A stretch of 18,902 bases of DNA, taken from the NCBI GenBank assembly GCA_938074585.1, contig CALJEW010000066.1, forward strand, positions 1 through 18,902. The letters run 5' to 3'. Under the pieces are notes generated by a model. That model was not told where the DNA came from. It did no database searches and was given only the letters and a program-made list of their open reading frames with translations. Position 1 is the stretch's first letter. Every line of letters begins with the position of its first letter. Position numbers and translations under genes: made by a program. This document shows, one piece after another, positions 7,079-13,513 of this stretch. This DNA is from an uncultured Rhodospirillales bacterium (GTDB taxonomy: Bacteria; Pseudomonadota; Alphaproteobacteria; Rhodospirillales; Casp-alpha2).

Positions 7079-7354
7079 GCTTTATCAGCAGCATAACGTG
7101 CCAAACGCTCTTTTTTACTGTCGTTTGCAACAGCAGGCATAACGCCATCAAATTTTATCGCTTTTCCTCTGCGATGTGCATCAGTTGCCAAGTCTGCTAA
7201 GTATTGATGATCTGCTTTTTTTGCTAATTTATTTAGACGTGCAGAATATTCTATTAAATTATCACCGTTTTTCTCATTCTTAATTATGTTGAAAGCAAGT
7301 ATTGCGTTGTTAGCAAGTAAGTAAGTTAGCTTCAGTTTTGTTTACGTTTTCCAT
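7075..7354 (-). pseudogene. Small hypothetical gene, frameshifted and truncated by IS66
   Basis: It starts at the ATG 7354 (MENVNKTEANLL), with AAGGG eight bases upstream. A stop follows after 13 codons because the sequence carries a tandem ACTTACTT. Removing one 4-bp copy restores a frame that continues ANNAILAFNIIKNEKNG, LIEYSARLNKLAKKADHQYL, ADLATDAHRRGKAIKFDG up to AADKA. The TAA that ends it (7077-7075) lies inside the IS66 terminal repeat (GTAAGC beginning at 7078), so the true C-terminus was cut off by the insertion. The reconstructed product is about 91 aa, helical and charged, with no family I recognise. Both lesions are visible directly in the sequence. Confidence 0.6.
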
Positions 7355-7486
7355 GTCTAATACCCTTTTTGTTTCTGATTTAGAGAGTATAGGATAACCA
7401 ATAAGACTTATCTCTATCCGCACTTATGCAACGTTAGTGTGGTTAAGATTTAAGATGTGTGGGTTGCAAACGACACCATTATTGAT

Positions 7487-7590
7487 TTATCTACTTTTAA
7501 AAATTTCAACCAGTAATAGAAGTATGAATAACAGTGTTATGAGTATTGTAATTGCAGAGCTGTAATCATATGTTACGCCAACTACCTAAA
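7487..7590 (-). pseudogene. Possible C-terminal remnant of a membrane (ABC permease-like) protein
   Basis: An open minus-strand frame of about 31 codons without a start codon encodes GVTYDYSSAITILITLLFIL then LLLVEIFKSR, followed by a stop at 7487-7489. One transmembrane helix with a basic end is typical of the last helix of ABC transporter permeases (PhnE-like proteins often end this way). It lies directly before the tRNA-Leu on the opposite strand, and the upstream part is gone. The similarity is weak and short, so chance hydrophobic coding is possible. Confidence 0.25.
7546..7574 (+). promoter_or_regulatory. Candidate promoter of tRNA-Leu
   Basis: TTGTAA (7546-7551) and TATGTT (7569-7574) are separated by 17 bp. 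They lie 18 bp before the mature 5' end of the tRNA, a sensible distance for a short leader. Judged by eye only. Confidence 0.35.
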
Positions 7591-7592
7591 GT

Positions 7593-7679
7593 GCCCCTCT
7601 GGCGGAATTGGTAGACGCGCGGGATTCAAAATCCCGTTCTCGCAAGGGAGTGCCGGTTCGATTCCGGCGGGGGGCACCA
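7593..7679 (+). tRNA. tRNA-Leu (anticodon CAA), CCA encoded
   Basis: Complete cloverleaf. Acceptor GCCCCTC (7593-7599) pairs with GGGGGGC (7669-7675); D-arm GCGGAATTGGTAGACGC. The anticodon stem-loop CGGGA-TTCAAAA-TCCCG has CAA at 7627-7629. A long class-II variable arm (about 7637-7651) and T-arm GCCGGTTCGATTCCGGC (7652-7668) follow. Discriminator A at 7676 and genomic CCA at 7677-7679. The long variable arm and anticodon identify it as leucine. An integrase remnant begins within 30 bp of its 3' end, so this tRNA was probably an attachment site. Confidence 0.97.
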
Positions 7680-7706
7680 ATTTTATAGACCGTTTACTCC
7701 TATGTA

Positions 7707-8041
7707 TTGCACGCGTGTAGCGAGGAATGTGTAATCGTCCCTGTTGTTGTCAAAATATATGACGGTGATCTAGTAAAAGAGACCCACGAAAGCGGTTCCA
7801 AACTTCTCCGACTGCGTTTTAAGTCACTTCAGCCCAATAGAAAATGGGAACGCAGGTCGCTTGGCACAAGTGACGTAGATGCGGCCATTGAGAAATCCAA
7901 AAGCTTTATAATGAATATCAGGCCCGTATTGAGGACGGCATTCCTGCAAATTATGAGAAAAGTTTTGGCGATATCTGTCAGGCCTATAAGGATCAATTGT
8001 TAGAGCTCAAAACCCGTGTCGGGTGCACCAATCTTTTCAAC
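7707..8041 (+). pseudogene. Tyrosine recombinase (phage-type integrase) N-terminal remnant, frameshifted
   Basis: The frame from about 7707 (possible TTG start) reads LLRLRFKSLQPNRKWERRSL GTSD, a typical integrase N-terminal strand pattern (the RRSLGTSD turn). Around 7900-7910 the frame shifts, and the neighbouring frame continues LYNEYQARIEDGIPANYEKS then FGDICQAYKDQLLEL, the start of a SAM-like core-binding domain, until TAA at 8039-8041. The catalytic half is absent. A further plus-strand stretch near 8100-8130 reads LNFKAVRHTFF, which could be a decayed HxLRHT box II after an internal deletion. Position directly downstream of a tRNA 3' end, reading away from it, is classic for an integrated element. 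Confidence 0.6.
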
Positions 8042-8138
8042 AGTTAAGCTCAACGACAAGCGGTGGTTTCTATTACCTGGTAAGTATAGGGTAAGCAGAC
8101 GCCTAAATTTCAAAGCTGTGCGGCACACTTTTTTTGGA

Positions 8139-8975
8139 TCATCTAACTTCTTTGATTGGGAGCCCTTCTCGATTACCCCATTCCTGCCAAGACCCTATGT
8201 AGTTTCGTACTCTTGGATAATCAAGTAACCGAAGTGCCAGGTAAGCATGTGCAGAGCGATAACCAGTATTACAGTAAAGTATGATTTCTTTGTGTTGGTC
8301 AGCCCCTAATGACCCAAACGCTAATTGCAACTCATCTGCGGGTTTCATACAGCCACTATGATGGTCGTATAATTCCTCCCAGTCTCTATGTTTAGCACTT
8401 GGTATTGCACCACCAAAACGAGCTCGTTGATCTACACCCATAAATTCTTCACGGCTACGGTTGTCTATTATTGCACAATCATTATTATTAATAGCGTTTA
8501 GAACGTCAGTATACGTCGCAACTCTCTCCATGGCTGGTTTGTAAGAAAATTTTAAGGGTGTTGGGGCTTCGCACGTAGTTTCTAACTCCAGGCCTGATGT
8601 CTCCCAAGCTCTTATACCCCCATCTAATACATGTACGTCTGTATGGCCAAGGTATTCTAGAAACCAAAAGCCCCTTGCCGCGCACATATCTGTGTATTCG
8701 CCATAAAAAACTATAGTATCTGTGTCTTGTACCCCGCGCCAACCCAGCATGTTTGCCCACATGCGGGTAAAAGACCTCAAAGGTGCAATATCAGTATCAT
8801 CAGTATTAACAAAATAAAGATCAAAATGTTTAGCGCCAGAAATATGGCCATTTGAAAACAATTCAGCTGGTCGCGTGTCAATGACTGTTAGGCCCGGCTT
8901 TTTCATTCGTTTTGACAATGTTTCTGGTGACCACAGCAAATCTTCGTTAACATAACCACGTGTTGATATTTTCAT
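8139..8975 (-). CDS. Two-domain rhodanese / thiosulfate-type sulfurtransferase
   Basis: 278 aa, normal length for tandem-domain sulfurtransferases of the SseA/TST type. The N-terminal domain (about 14-130) has the CH2A-like VIDTRPAELFSNGHISGA motif and WANMLGWRGV, but no Cys in its active loop position (YGEYTDMCAARG is shifted), so it is likely non-catalytic. The C-terminal domain (about 150-275) has AIIDNRSREEFMG and the active loop CNTGYR with Cys235 as the persulfide-forming residue. The loop differs from the canonical TST (CRKGVT) and MST (CGSGVT) loops, so the sulfur donor is not predictable. No signal peptide; cytoplasmic. Start ATG 8975, preceded by AAGGG at a spacing of 7. It stands alone: the next gene upstream ends 315 bp away. 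Confidence 0.9.
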   Translation of the reverse strand: MKISTRGYVNEDLLWSPETLSKRMKKPGLTVIDTRPAELFSNGHISGAKHFDLYFVNTDDTDIAPLRSFTRMWANMLGWRGVQDTDTIVFYGEYTDMCAARGFWFLEYLGHTDVHVLDGGIRAWETSGLELETTCEAPTPLKFSYKPAMERVATYTDVLNAINNNDCAIIDNRSREEFMGVDQRARFGGAIPSAKHRDWEELYDHHSGCMKPADELQLAFGSLGADQHKEIILYCNTGYRSAHAYLALRLLDYPRVRNYIGSWQEWGNREGLPIKEVR

Positions 8976-9290
8976 TAACTACCCTTTTGAGGTTCTAATT
9001 TCTATTTAAAGCTTAAGAGTTTGAATAGTTTTGCGAAAGCAGTATTTTAATGAAGTATGGGATTGTGCTCTGTGCGGCGTTTACAAGAGTTAGGAACATT
9101 AAGTTCTGTTGCTGCTGATTAGAGTGTGAGTATCAAATCCTTTATTATCAGCCATCTTCATGGCAACATAAATTTGATTTATAGCTTTAAAGTAACTTTT
9201 TAATCTTTGTTTATGTTGGTGCCAACTTGCATGCACTATTGCTTTGCGTGTTCTTAACGTCAGTAAAATAGTTAATTATTAGTAAGCTTT
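8976..9290. other. Intergenic stretch, mostly without a gene
   Basis: 315 bp between the rhodanese gene and the last P-II-like gene, both minus strand. It must hold the rhodanese promoter, but I see no convincing -35/-10 pair. A minus-strand open frame at 9099-9275 looks protein-like and is listed separately. No clear rho-independent terminator follows the P-II-like gene. Confidence 0.5.
9099..9275 (-). other. Possible remnant or small ORF without a standard start
   Basis: This open frame of about 58 codons contains RKAIVHASWHQHKQRLKSYF followed by KAINQIYVAMKMADNKGFDT and a TAA at 9099-9101. Composition and helical periodicity look protein-like, but there is no ATG near the beginning; a GTG (VHASW) and internal ATGs lack good ribosome sites. 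It could be a gene fragment or a chance frame. No family recognised. Confidence 0.25.
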
Positions 9291-9581
9291 TTACAAGGAC
9301 GTTTTGGTTAGTGAAGAAACTGTATACTGAATGCCGTTGTCTTCTTGACTTAGTTTTGAAATTTCATAAATTTTTTCAAAAATATTTTTTTCATCTTTTT
9401 TATCTACAATCACAGTTAACACTGCAGCTTCGCCAAAAGAACCAAATTGCCGCTCCTCGAAAAGATCGTTGCTGCGTCCAGCTTCATGGAAAACGTAAGA
9501 GACGCGTTGATCTTTTTCGAGCTCATCGTAAACAGCTTTTCCCACCTTCAGTGAGAGCATAGAGCCTAATTCCATAAACAT
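9291..9581 (-). CDS. P-II-like small regulatory protein (second copy)
   Basis: 96 aa with a ferredoxin-like beta-alpha-beta pattern as in P-II trimers. The start is the ATG at 9581 (MFMELGS), with AAGG seven bases upstream. The order is a helix (VGKAVYDELEKDQRV), a strand (SYVFHEAG), a loop that is longer and acidic (RSNDLFEERQFGSF), then AAVLTVIVDKKDEKNIFEKI (strand-helix). The canonical T-loop Tyr and PROSITE P-II signatures are absent, so it is a divergent member. It lies 22 bp after the first P-II-like gene and is the last gene of the DUF3050-DUF1538-P-II operon. Probably a partner of, or hetero-oligomer with, the first copy, controlling the DUF1538 membrane protein; this is inferred from context. 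Confidence 0.7.
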   Translation of the reverse strand: MFMELGSMLSLKVGKAVYDELEKDQRVSYVFHEAGRSNDLFEERQFGSFGEAAVLTVIVDKKDEKNIFEKIYEISKLSQEDNGIQYTVSSLTKTSL

Positions 9582-9603
9582 AGCATTACCTTATTGATTA
9601 TTC

Positions 9604-9957
9604 TTAAACAGAATCGATGATATTTTGTGGAATATGTGTTGCTACATTCTCTAAATTAGACATGTACATAATTCCCTTACCTGGAGTATCCAGCTTGCCT
9701 GCCAAATATATTGCTTCAAAAACACGATCCGCCTGATCGTCTGAAACTATAAGGCGCAAAACCTCTTTTTGTTCATCGATCGTTACACCCAAAAGGCCCA
9801 TTCTATCCCTTATACCAGTACCTCGTGCATAACTGACTGTCGCACCTTGAGCGCCTGCATTCTTAGCCGCCTCTAGCACATCTTCACCAAGGCCATTTTG
9901 TAGAACACAAGTGATCATTTTCACGTCAGTTAAATATATAATATTTCTATCAGCCAA
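9604..9957 (-). CDS. P-II family-like signalling protein (first copy)
   Basis: 117 aa from a TTG at 9957. I chose TTG because a strong GGAGGG lies eight bases before it; the first ATG (residue 14) would lose the first strand. The order is ITCVLQNGLGEDVLEAAKNA (strand-helix), GATVSYARGTGI (strand and short T-loop entry), VLRLIVSDDQADRVFEAIY (strand-helix), then TPGKGIMYMSN, matching the P-II B-loop/GKIF region. The T-loop is short and has no Tyr at the classical uridylylation site, so GlnD control is unlikely. P-II proteins sense adenine nucleotides and often 2-oxoglutarate and bind transporters. The gene is 25 bp downstream of the DUF1538 gene, which suggests that the transporter-like protein is its target. 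Confidence 0.82.
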   Translation of the reverse strand: MADRNIIYLTDVKMITCVLQNGLGEDVLEAAKNAGAQGATVSYARGTGIRDRMGLLGVTIDEQKEVLRLIVSDDQADRVFEAIYLAGKLDTPGKGIMYMSNLENVATHIPQNIIDSV

Positions 9958-9982
9958 TTTTAGATCCCTCCATAAATTATGT

Positions 9983-11704
9983 TTAAGCCGGAGATTTACG
10001 GTTTTGCTTTACTTTGATCAATAAGCCCACAGTTAAAACTGCTATTATTGGACAAATACTAGCCAACGATAGAATTCCAAAACCCTCTGTAGCGGATACT
10101 GCCTTCCCAAGTCCAAGACCCATTGCTAGAACTAAAGGAACAGTAACTGGCCCAGTGGTTACGCCAGCACTATCCCAAGCAACGTTTACAAATTCTTCTG
10201 AGGACAGTGCTGTCAATATTAGCCCAAGCACGTACAAGGGCAATAATAGTGTGGCAAGATCTAAATCCAGTAGAAGCTTTGCCACCCCTAACGAAATTCC
10301 AACTGCAACTCCGATTGCAACACTGTACATCAGCATCTCTTTTCGGAACGCGCCATTTGTCAGCTTCTGAACTGTGAGCCCGAGAGCGTTTAGTGCAGGT
10401 TCAGCAAGTGTCGCTCCAAAGCCTAGAACGAAAGCAAATAAGATAACAATCGTTATACCCGTCAAATACGAAAAAATTGGGGAGGATTCAACCAACGTTG
10501 TCTGGATAAATGCTCCCGGTAATCCCTCACCTGTTTGGGTGCCCATTGCTCCCAAACCATAGGTCAGGCCAACATTAAAAATACACATGCCTATCACACA
10601 AAGAGACAGGCCATAAACTGTAATCAATGAATTGGCTAGTTTAGACCTCAAGATGACAAATAATACGAAGCTTAGGAACAACACTAATGGAACAATAGCT
10701 CTTACACCAAGAACAACTTCCACCAATGGCGTTTGTTCCCAAACTGATGCCTGCGAACTAACCGCATCTTTCATCGCCGTTGCGTTTGCAATAATTTGAT
10801 CAGGGGTGATCTGGGAATAAACAAAAAGCGTTAATAGTAAAACAGCCATAATTGGGAATAGCGAAGCAAGCGTAACTAAGCCAAAACCTGATAGGGAAGA
10901 GTTTCCTTTTCCAGCTGAATTTGCAATCCCAATGCCTATGGCCAAAACTAAGGGCACTGTGACAGGACCAGTTGTTACTGCGCCGCAATCCCACGCCAAT
11001 CCAAGGACACTCCGTAACTCTGGCGTTAGCCAAAAGAAAGTTGATAAGAGGCCAAGTGGGATAACTGAGATATAAATTAATGGTTTAAGAGACCACCCAT
11101 AAATAAATCTAACCGTGCCTAAAATTGCTGCAAATCCAACTCCTGCGCCAACCATTAAAACTAGAAGTAAAGTCCAGTTGTTAAGGAGTTCAAATAAGTA
11201 CGGAGCCTTTACTAGGTCTATCGAAGAGCCGAAAGCCTGTAACGCTCCAATGGCAGGTTCAGCGAAGGTGACACCAATACCCAACATGCCTAAGACGACG
11301 AGAACGACCGGCATTGTAGCTTTAGTTGGCAGATTGGTCCCAATGATATTACCAAAGGGCATCAAGCCAGAGTTTAGACCTTCCATAAAGACGGCCAAGC
11401 CTATAATTACTGCAACAAGACCCGTGCAAAGCGCCGACGCTTCTTGAATAGGGTAGTCCAATACAAACACTTGAAATAGCCCTAGATATAAAGCTAAGGG
11501 AACAACCGCCTTAAGCTGATCTTTTATTCGCACACCAACGTAGGGAGCTAAAAGTGCATAAACATCTCGGAGGGTTGCCTTTATTGGCTCCGGACGCAGT
11601 GACTTTTCTATCTTGGGATCAGGTTTTGGTGTAAGAAGATTGTAGCTAATTTTGAAACGCTGAACCTTATATTTAGAGACAAAAGTACCATAACGCATTT
11701 TCAT
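9983..11704 (-). CDS. DUF1538 integral membrane protein, two repeats
   Basis: 573 aa with an N-terminal cytoplasmic tail of about 60 residues, then about a dozen or more hydrophobic helices. It is an internal duplication. (G)VTFAEPAIGALQAFG (145-159) recurs as ATLAEPALNAL (431-441), and AWDCGAVTTGPVTVPLVLA (237-255) recurs as AWDSAGVTTGPVTVPLVLA (509-527). These are the conserved motifs of DUF1538, a family of unknown function with a transporter-like inverted or tandem repeat. Gly/Thr/Pro-rich TTGPVTVP elements are probably re-entrant or substrate-binding. It starts 9 bp after the DUF3050 gene, and the first P-II-like gene follows after 25 bp. Likely an ion or metabolite transporter gated by P-II-like proteins; substrate unknown. 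Confidence 0.92.
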   Translation of the reverse strand: MKMRYGTFVSKYKVQRFKISYNLLTPKPDPKIEKSLRPEPIKATLRDVYALLAPYVGVRIKDQLKAVVPLALYLGLFQVFVLDYPIQEASALCTGLVAVIIGLAVFMEGLNSGLMPFGNIIGTNLPTKATMPVVLVVLGMLGIGVTFAEPAIGALQAFGSSIDLVKAPYLFELLNNWTLLLVLMVGAGVGFAAILGTVRFIYGWSLKPLIYISVIPLGLLSTFFWLTPELRSVLGLAWDCGAVTTGPVTVPLVLAIGIGIANSAGKGNSSLSGFGLVTLASLFPIMAVLLLTLFVYSQITPDQIIANATAMKDAVSSQASVWEQTPLVEVVLGVRAIVPLVLFLSFVLFVILRSKLANSLITVYGLSLCVIGMCIFNVGLTYGLGAMGTQTGEGLPGAFIQTTLVESSPIFSYLTGITIVILFAFVLGFGATLAEPALNALGLTVQKLTNGAFRKEMLMYSVAIGVAVGISLGVAKLLLDLDLATLLLPLYVLGLILTALSSEEFVNVAWDSAGVTTGPVTVPLVLAMGLGLGKAVSATEGFGILSLASICPIIAVLTVGLLIKVKQNRKSPA

Positions 11705-11713
11705 ATACCACTT

Positions 11714-12472
11714 CTATCTTGAGGTTAGAATGTCATGAATTTCAGTCCAAAACTGTATCCGGCTCTCAATTGCAAAGAGAGCTGCCATCTCAGCTTCCTT
11801 AATTTTTTTTTCGGACCCCTTACAAAGACTATCAAGTAGTATTACTGCCATAGCCGCATGCCCTTCCTCCCCTCCATCAACATTAACATGCCGTTCTAGA
11901 TAATAATCAAAGGCTACGCAGGATTGGTTTTTCAGCACATTACTTTTACGTATTCTCTGGAACATCAGAGGTACGATTGCTTCTCGTCCATGAGTAAATG
12001 AGGCGCATACAATCCATGGGCAGTTTGTCGCAATTTGCTCGAAGGTTAACGACATAAAACGCTTGGCAATTGGGCTGATGTATTGCGATTGCAGAGCATT
12101 AGGCACACCATCATTTTTGACTTTGTCCAAAAAACCAAGGATTGGACGAGTGTCTGCCCCGACATCCTTCATCGCTTTTATGTAAAGTTCAAAATGTGAG
12201 AGATACGTTCCGTCAGGTAGAATATCGGATTCCTCTGCTAATATAATCTCGTTGATTAATCGAACTCCATTCGGTTCCATCTGTGGCAACCAGGGGATAG
12301 AGGTTGGCGCAATAAGCCCTTGAAGGGATTTTGCCAAACACATAAAATCCCAAACCGCAAAAACGTGATGTTCCATAACCGTTTGTAAATCATTTACTGA
12401 GTTTATAGATGGCTGAACAAAAAATTTTGATGACAAAAGCTCTGATTTTGTTTTTTCAATTTTTGTATTCAT
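11714..12472 (-). CDS. DUF3050 family protein, heme-oxygenase-like fold candidate
   Basis: 252 aa, typical for DUF3050. Motifs include LQTVMEHHVFAVWDFMCLAK (29-48), INEIILAEESD, SHFELYIKAM, and near the C-terminus YYLERHVNVDGGEEGHAAMA. Spaced Glu/His/Asp residues on helices (EHH; ExxxxEE; ERHxxxDxxEExH) resemble metal-binding positions of heme-oxygenase-like oxidases, but DUF3050 has no assigned reaction that I know of, so metal binding is inference. First gene of the four-gene minus-strand operon; the DUF1538 gene starts 9 bp downstream. The ATG at 12472 has only a weak AGG upstream. No signal peptide; cytoplasmic. Confidence 0.88.
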   Translation of the reverse strand: MNTKIEKTKSELLSSKFFVQPSINSVNDLQTVMEHHVFAVWDFMCLAKSLQGLIAPTSIPWLPQMEPNGVRLINEIILAEESDILPDGTYLSHFELYIKAMKDVGADTRPILGFLDKVKNDGVPNALQSQYISPIAKRFMSLTFEQIATNCPWIVCASFTHGREAIVPLMFQRIRKSNVLKNQSCVAFDYYLERHVNVDGGEEGHAAMAVILLDSLCKGSEKKIKEAEMAALFAIESRIQFWTEIHDILTSR

Positions 12473-13168
12473 TTATTTAAGCCTGCACTTTTTGGTAATA
12501 TTTTTAAAAAAATTAAAAGTTATCTAATTTCACTTTTTTTTTGATACTAATGAAATCTATGTGGATTAAATTTATTTGATTATTATCTTATGTATAGGGT
12601 CGTTGAGGTACGTTGTAGATATAAGTTCAAACAAGTTTGAGATCATTAATACGGTCCTGTAATACAGTTCTTTACTTCCTTAAAAGCGTAGTTAAACAAT
12701 TTTTCTTTAAAACATTTATTATACGTTTTTAAAATTGTATTAGATCATTGGTCTGGATTACTAAGAAATGATTTAATGGATTATCCATCTATAAATGCTC
12801 AGGAAGCATTGGATTCTTAAGTGCCCTGTCCTGTCTATTTTATATATTTTTATACATGGCCAAGCCCTCATACAGATCGTTTTAAATAATAAATAATTCC
12901 TGGCAGTTGGGATAGGGTATATCGTTCAACCTAAGAAAAGACCTTCAACCAGCTCGTTAATAGCAAACAAGTTATGCACAAGAAGATCATGTGGGTAAGC
13001 TTTACTCCAGAGTTACTCAAGTTCGACAATGCCCCCGGCTGAAAATACCTAACACAGAGTGATAGGATAAGTATAAATAAAGAGGCGTTCATAAGGCTCA
13101 CAGGTCGTGATTATAACGATCTAATCAAAGCTATCCTTGAGAAGGATAAACCATACAATATCACGTCT
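12473..13168. other. AT-rich stretch without an intact gene
   Basis: About 700 bp upstream of the DUF3050 operon. It is very AT-rich up to about 12900 and should include the operon promoter, but AT content makes -35/-10 calls unreliable. From about 13050 a plus-strand frame without a start codon looks protein-like (see findings). No RNA gene, array or clear repeat seen. Confidence 0.5.
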
Positions 13169-13461
13169 TCACTTATATTGAACATGCTCACAGGCAATTA
13201 TATTGGGCGTAAGGTGTATATTATTGTAAGAAGACATCGCGAGGTTGATGTTATCAAAATTTTCCAATGCTTTGTCTAACGCACGGACGTCTTCATCTGC
13301 TTTTGTCACCCCGGCACCGATGTGTGGGCGTGCGGCTATGGCGCCACCACCGACCATGAGTACTTGGCTATGAGTCATTTCTGGTGAGGCATGGTAATAG
13401 ATTGGGGTGAAGAATGGTGCTTTAATATGATCTTGTATCTGACGAAACGGATTGGTCAGAT
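13169..13461 (-). pseudogene. FAD-dependent monooxygenase, C-terminal fragment
   Basis: The minus strand reads NLTNPFRQIQDHIKAPF, then SPEMTHSQVLMVGGGAIAAR and PHIGAGVTKADEDVRALDKA. In aromatic-ring/dihydroxypyridine-type FAD monooxygenases this is SPxM-x-x-GRVxLIGDAAFxxRPHxGAGVTKAxEDAxxLAxAL, the second FAD-binding motif. Here GDAAF has become GGGAIA, removing the flavin-ribityl-binding Asp. There is no N-terminal Rossmann part upstream: the frame closes just beyond 13480. The remaining protein would be under 100 aa against about 380-400 for the family. A decayed fragment; the similarity fades after about 13225. Confidence 0.7.
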
Positions 13462-13513
13462 TTATTTTATTTATAATTTAATAAGGATGAGGAATGCAGT
13501 TATTTGTTTGATC

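Noticed and set aside
8018..8036. GTGCACCAAT near the end of the integrase remnant as a second att copy of the tRNA 3' end
   Set aside because: Only about nine bases (GCACCAAT and neighbours) match the tRNA end at 7671-7686, which is too short to separate from chance.
8016..8228. 70-codon plus-strand open frame as an intact gene
   Set aside because: It begins inside the integrase remnant and runs into the 3' end of the rhodanese gene. Only the short LNFKAVRHTFF stretch is suggestive, so it is treated as decayed integrase and not as a gene.
10014..11447. Several plus-strand open frames opposite the DUF1538 gene
   Set aside because: Pro/Thr/Ala-rich shadows of a strongly conserved membrane-protein gene on the other strand.
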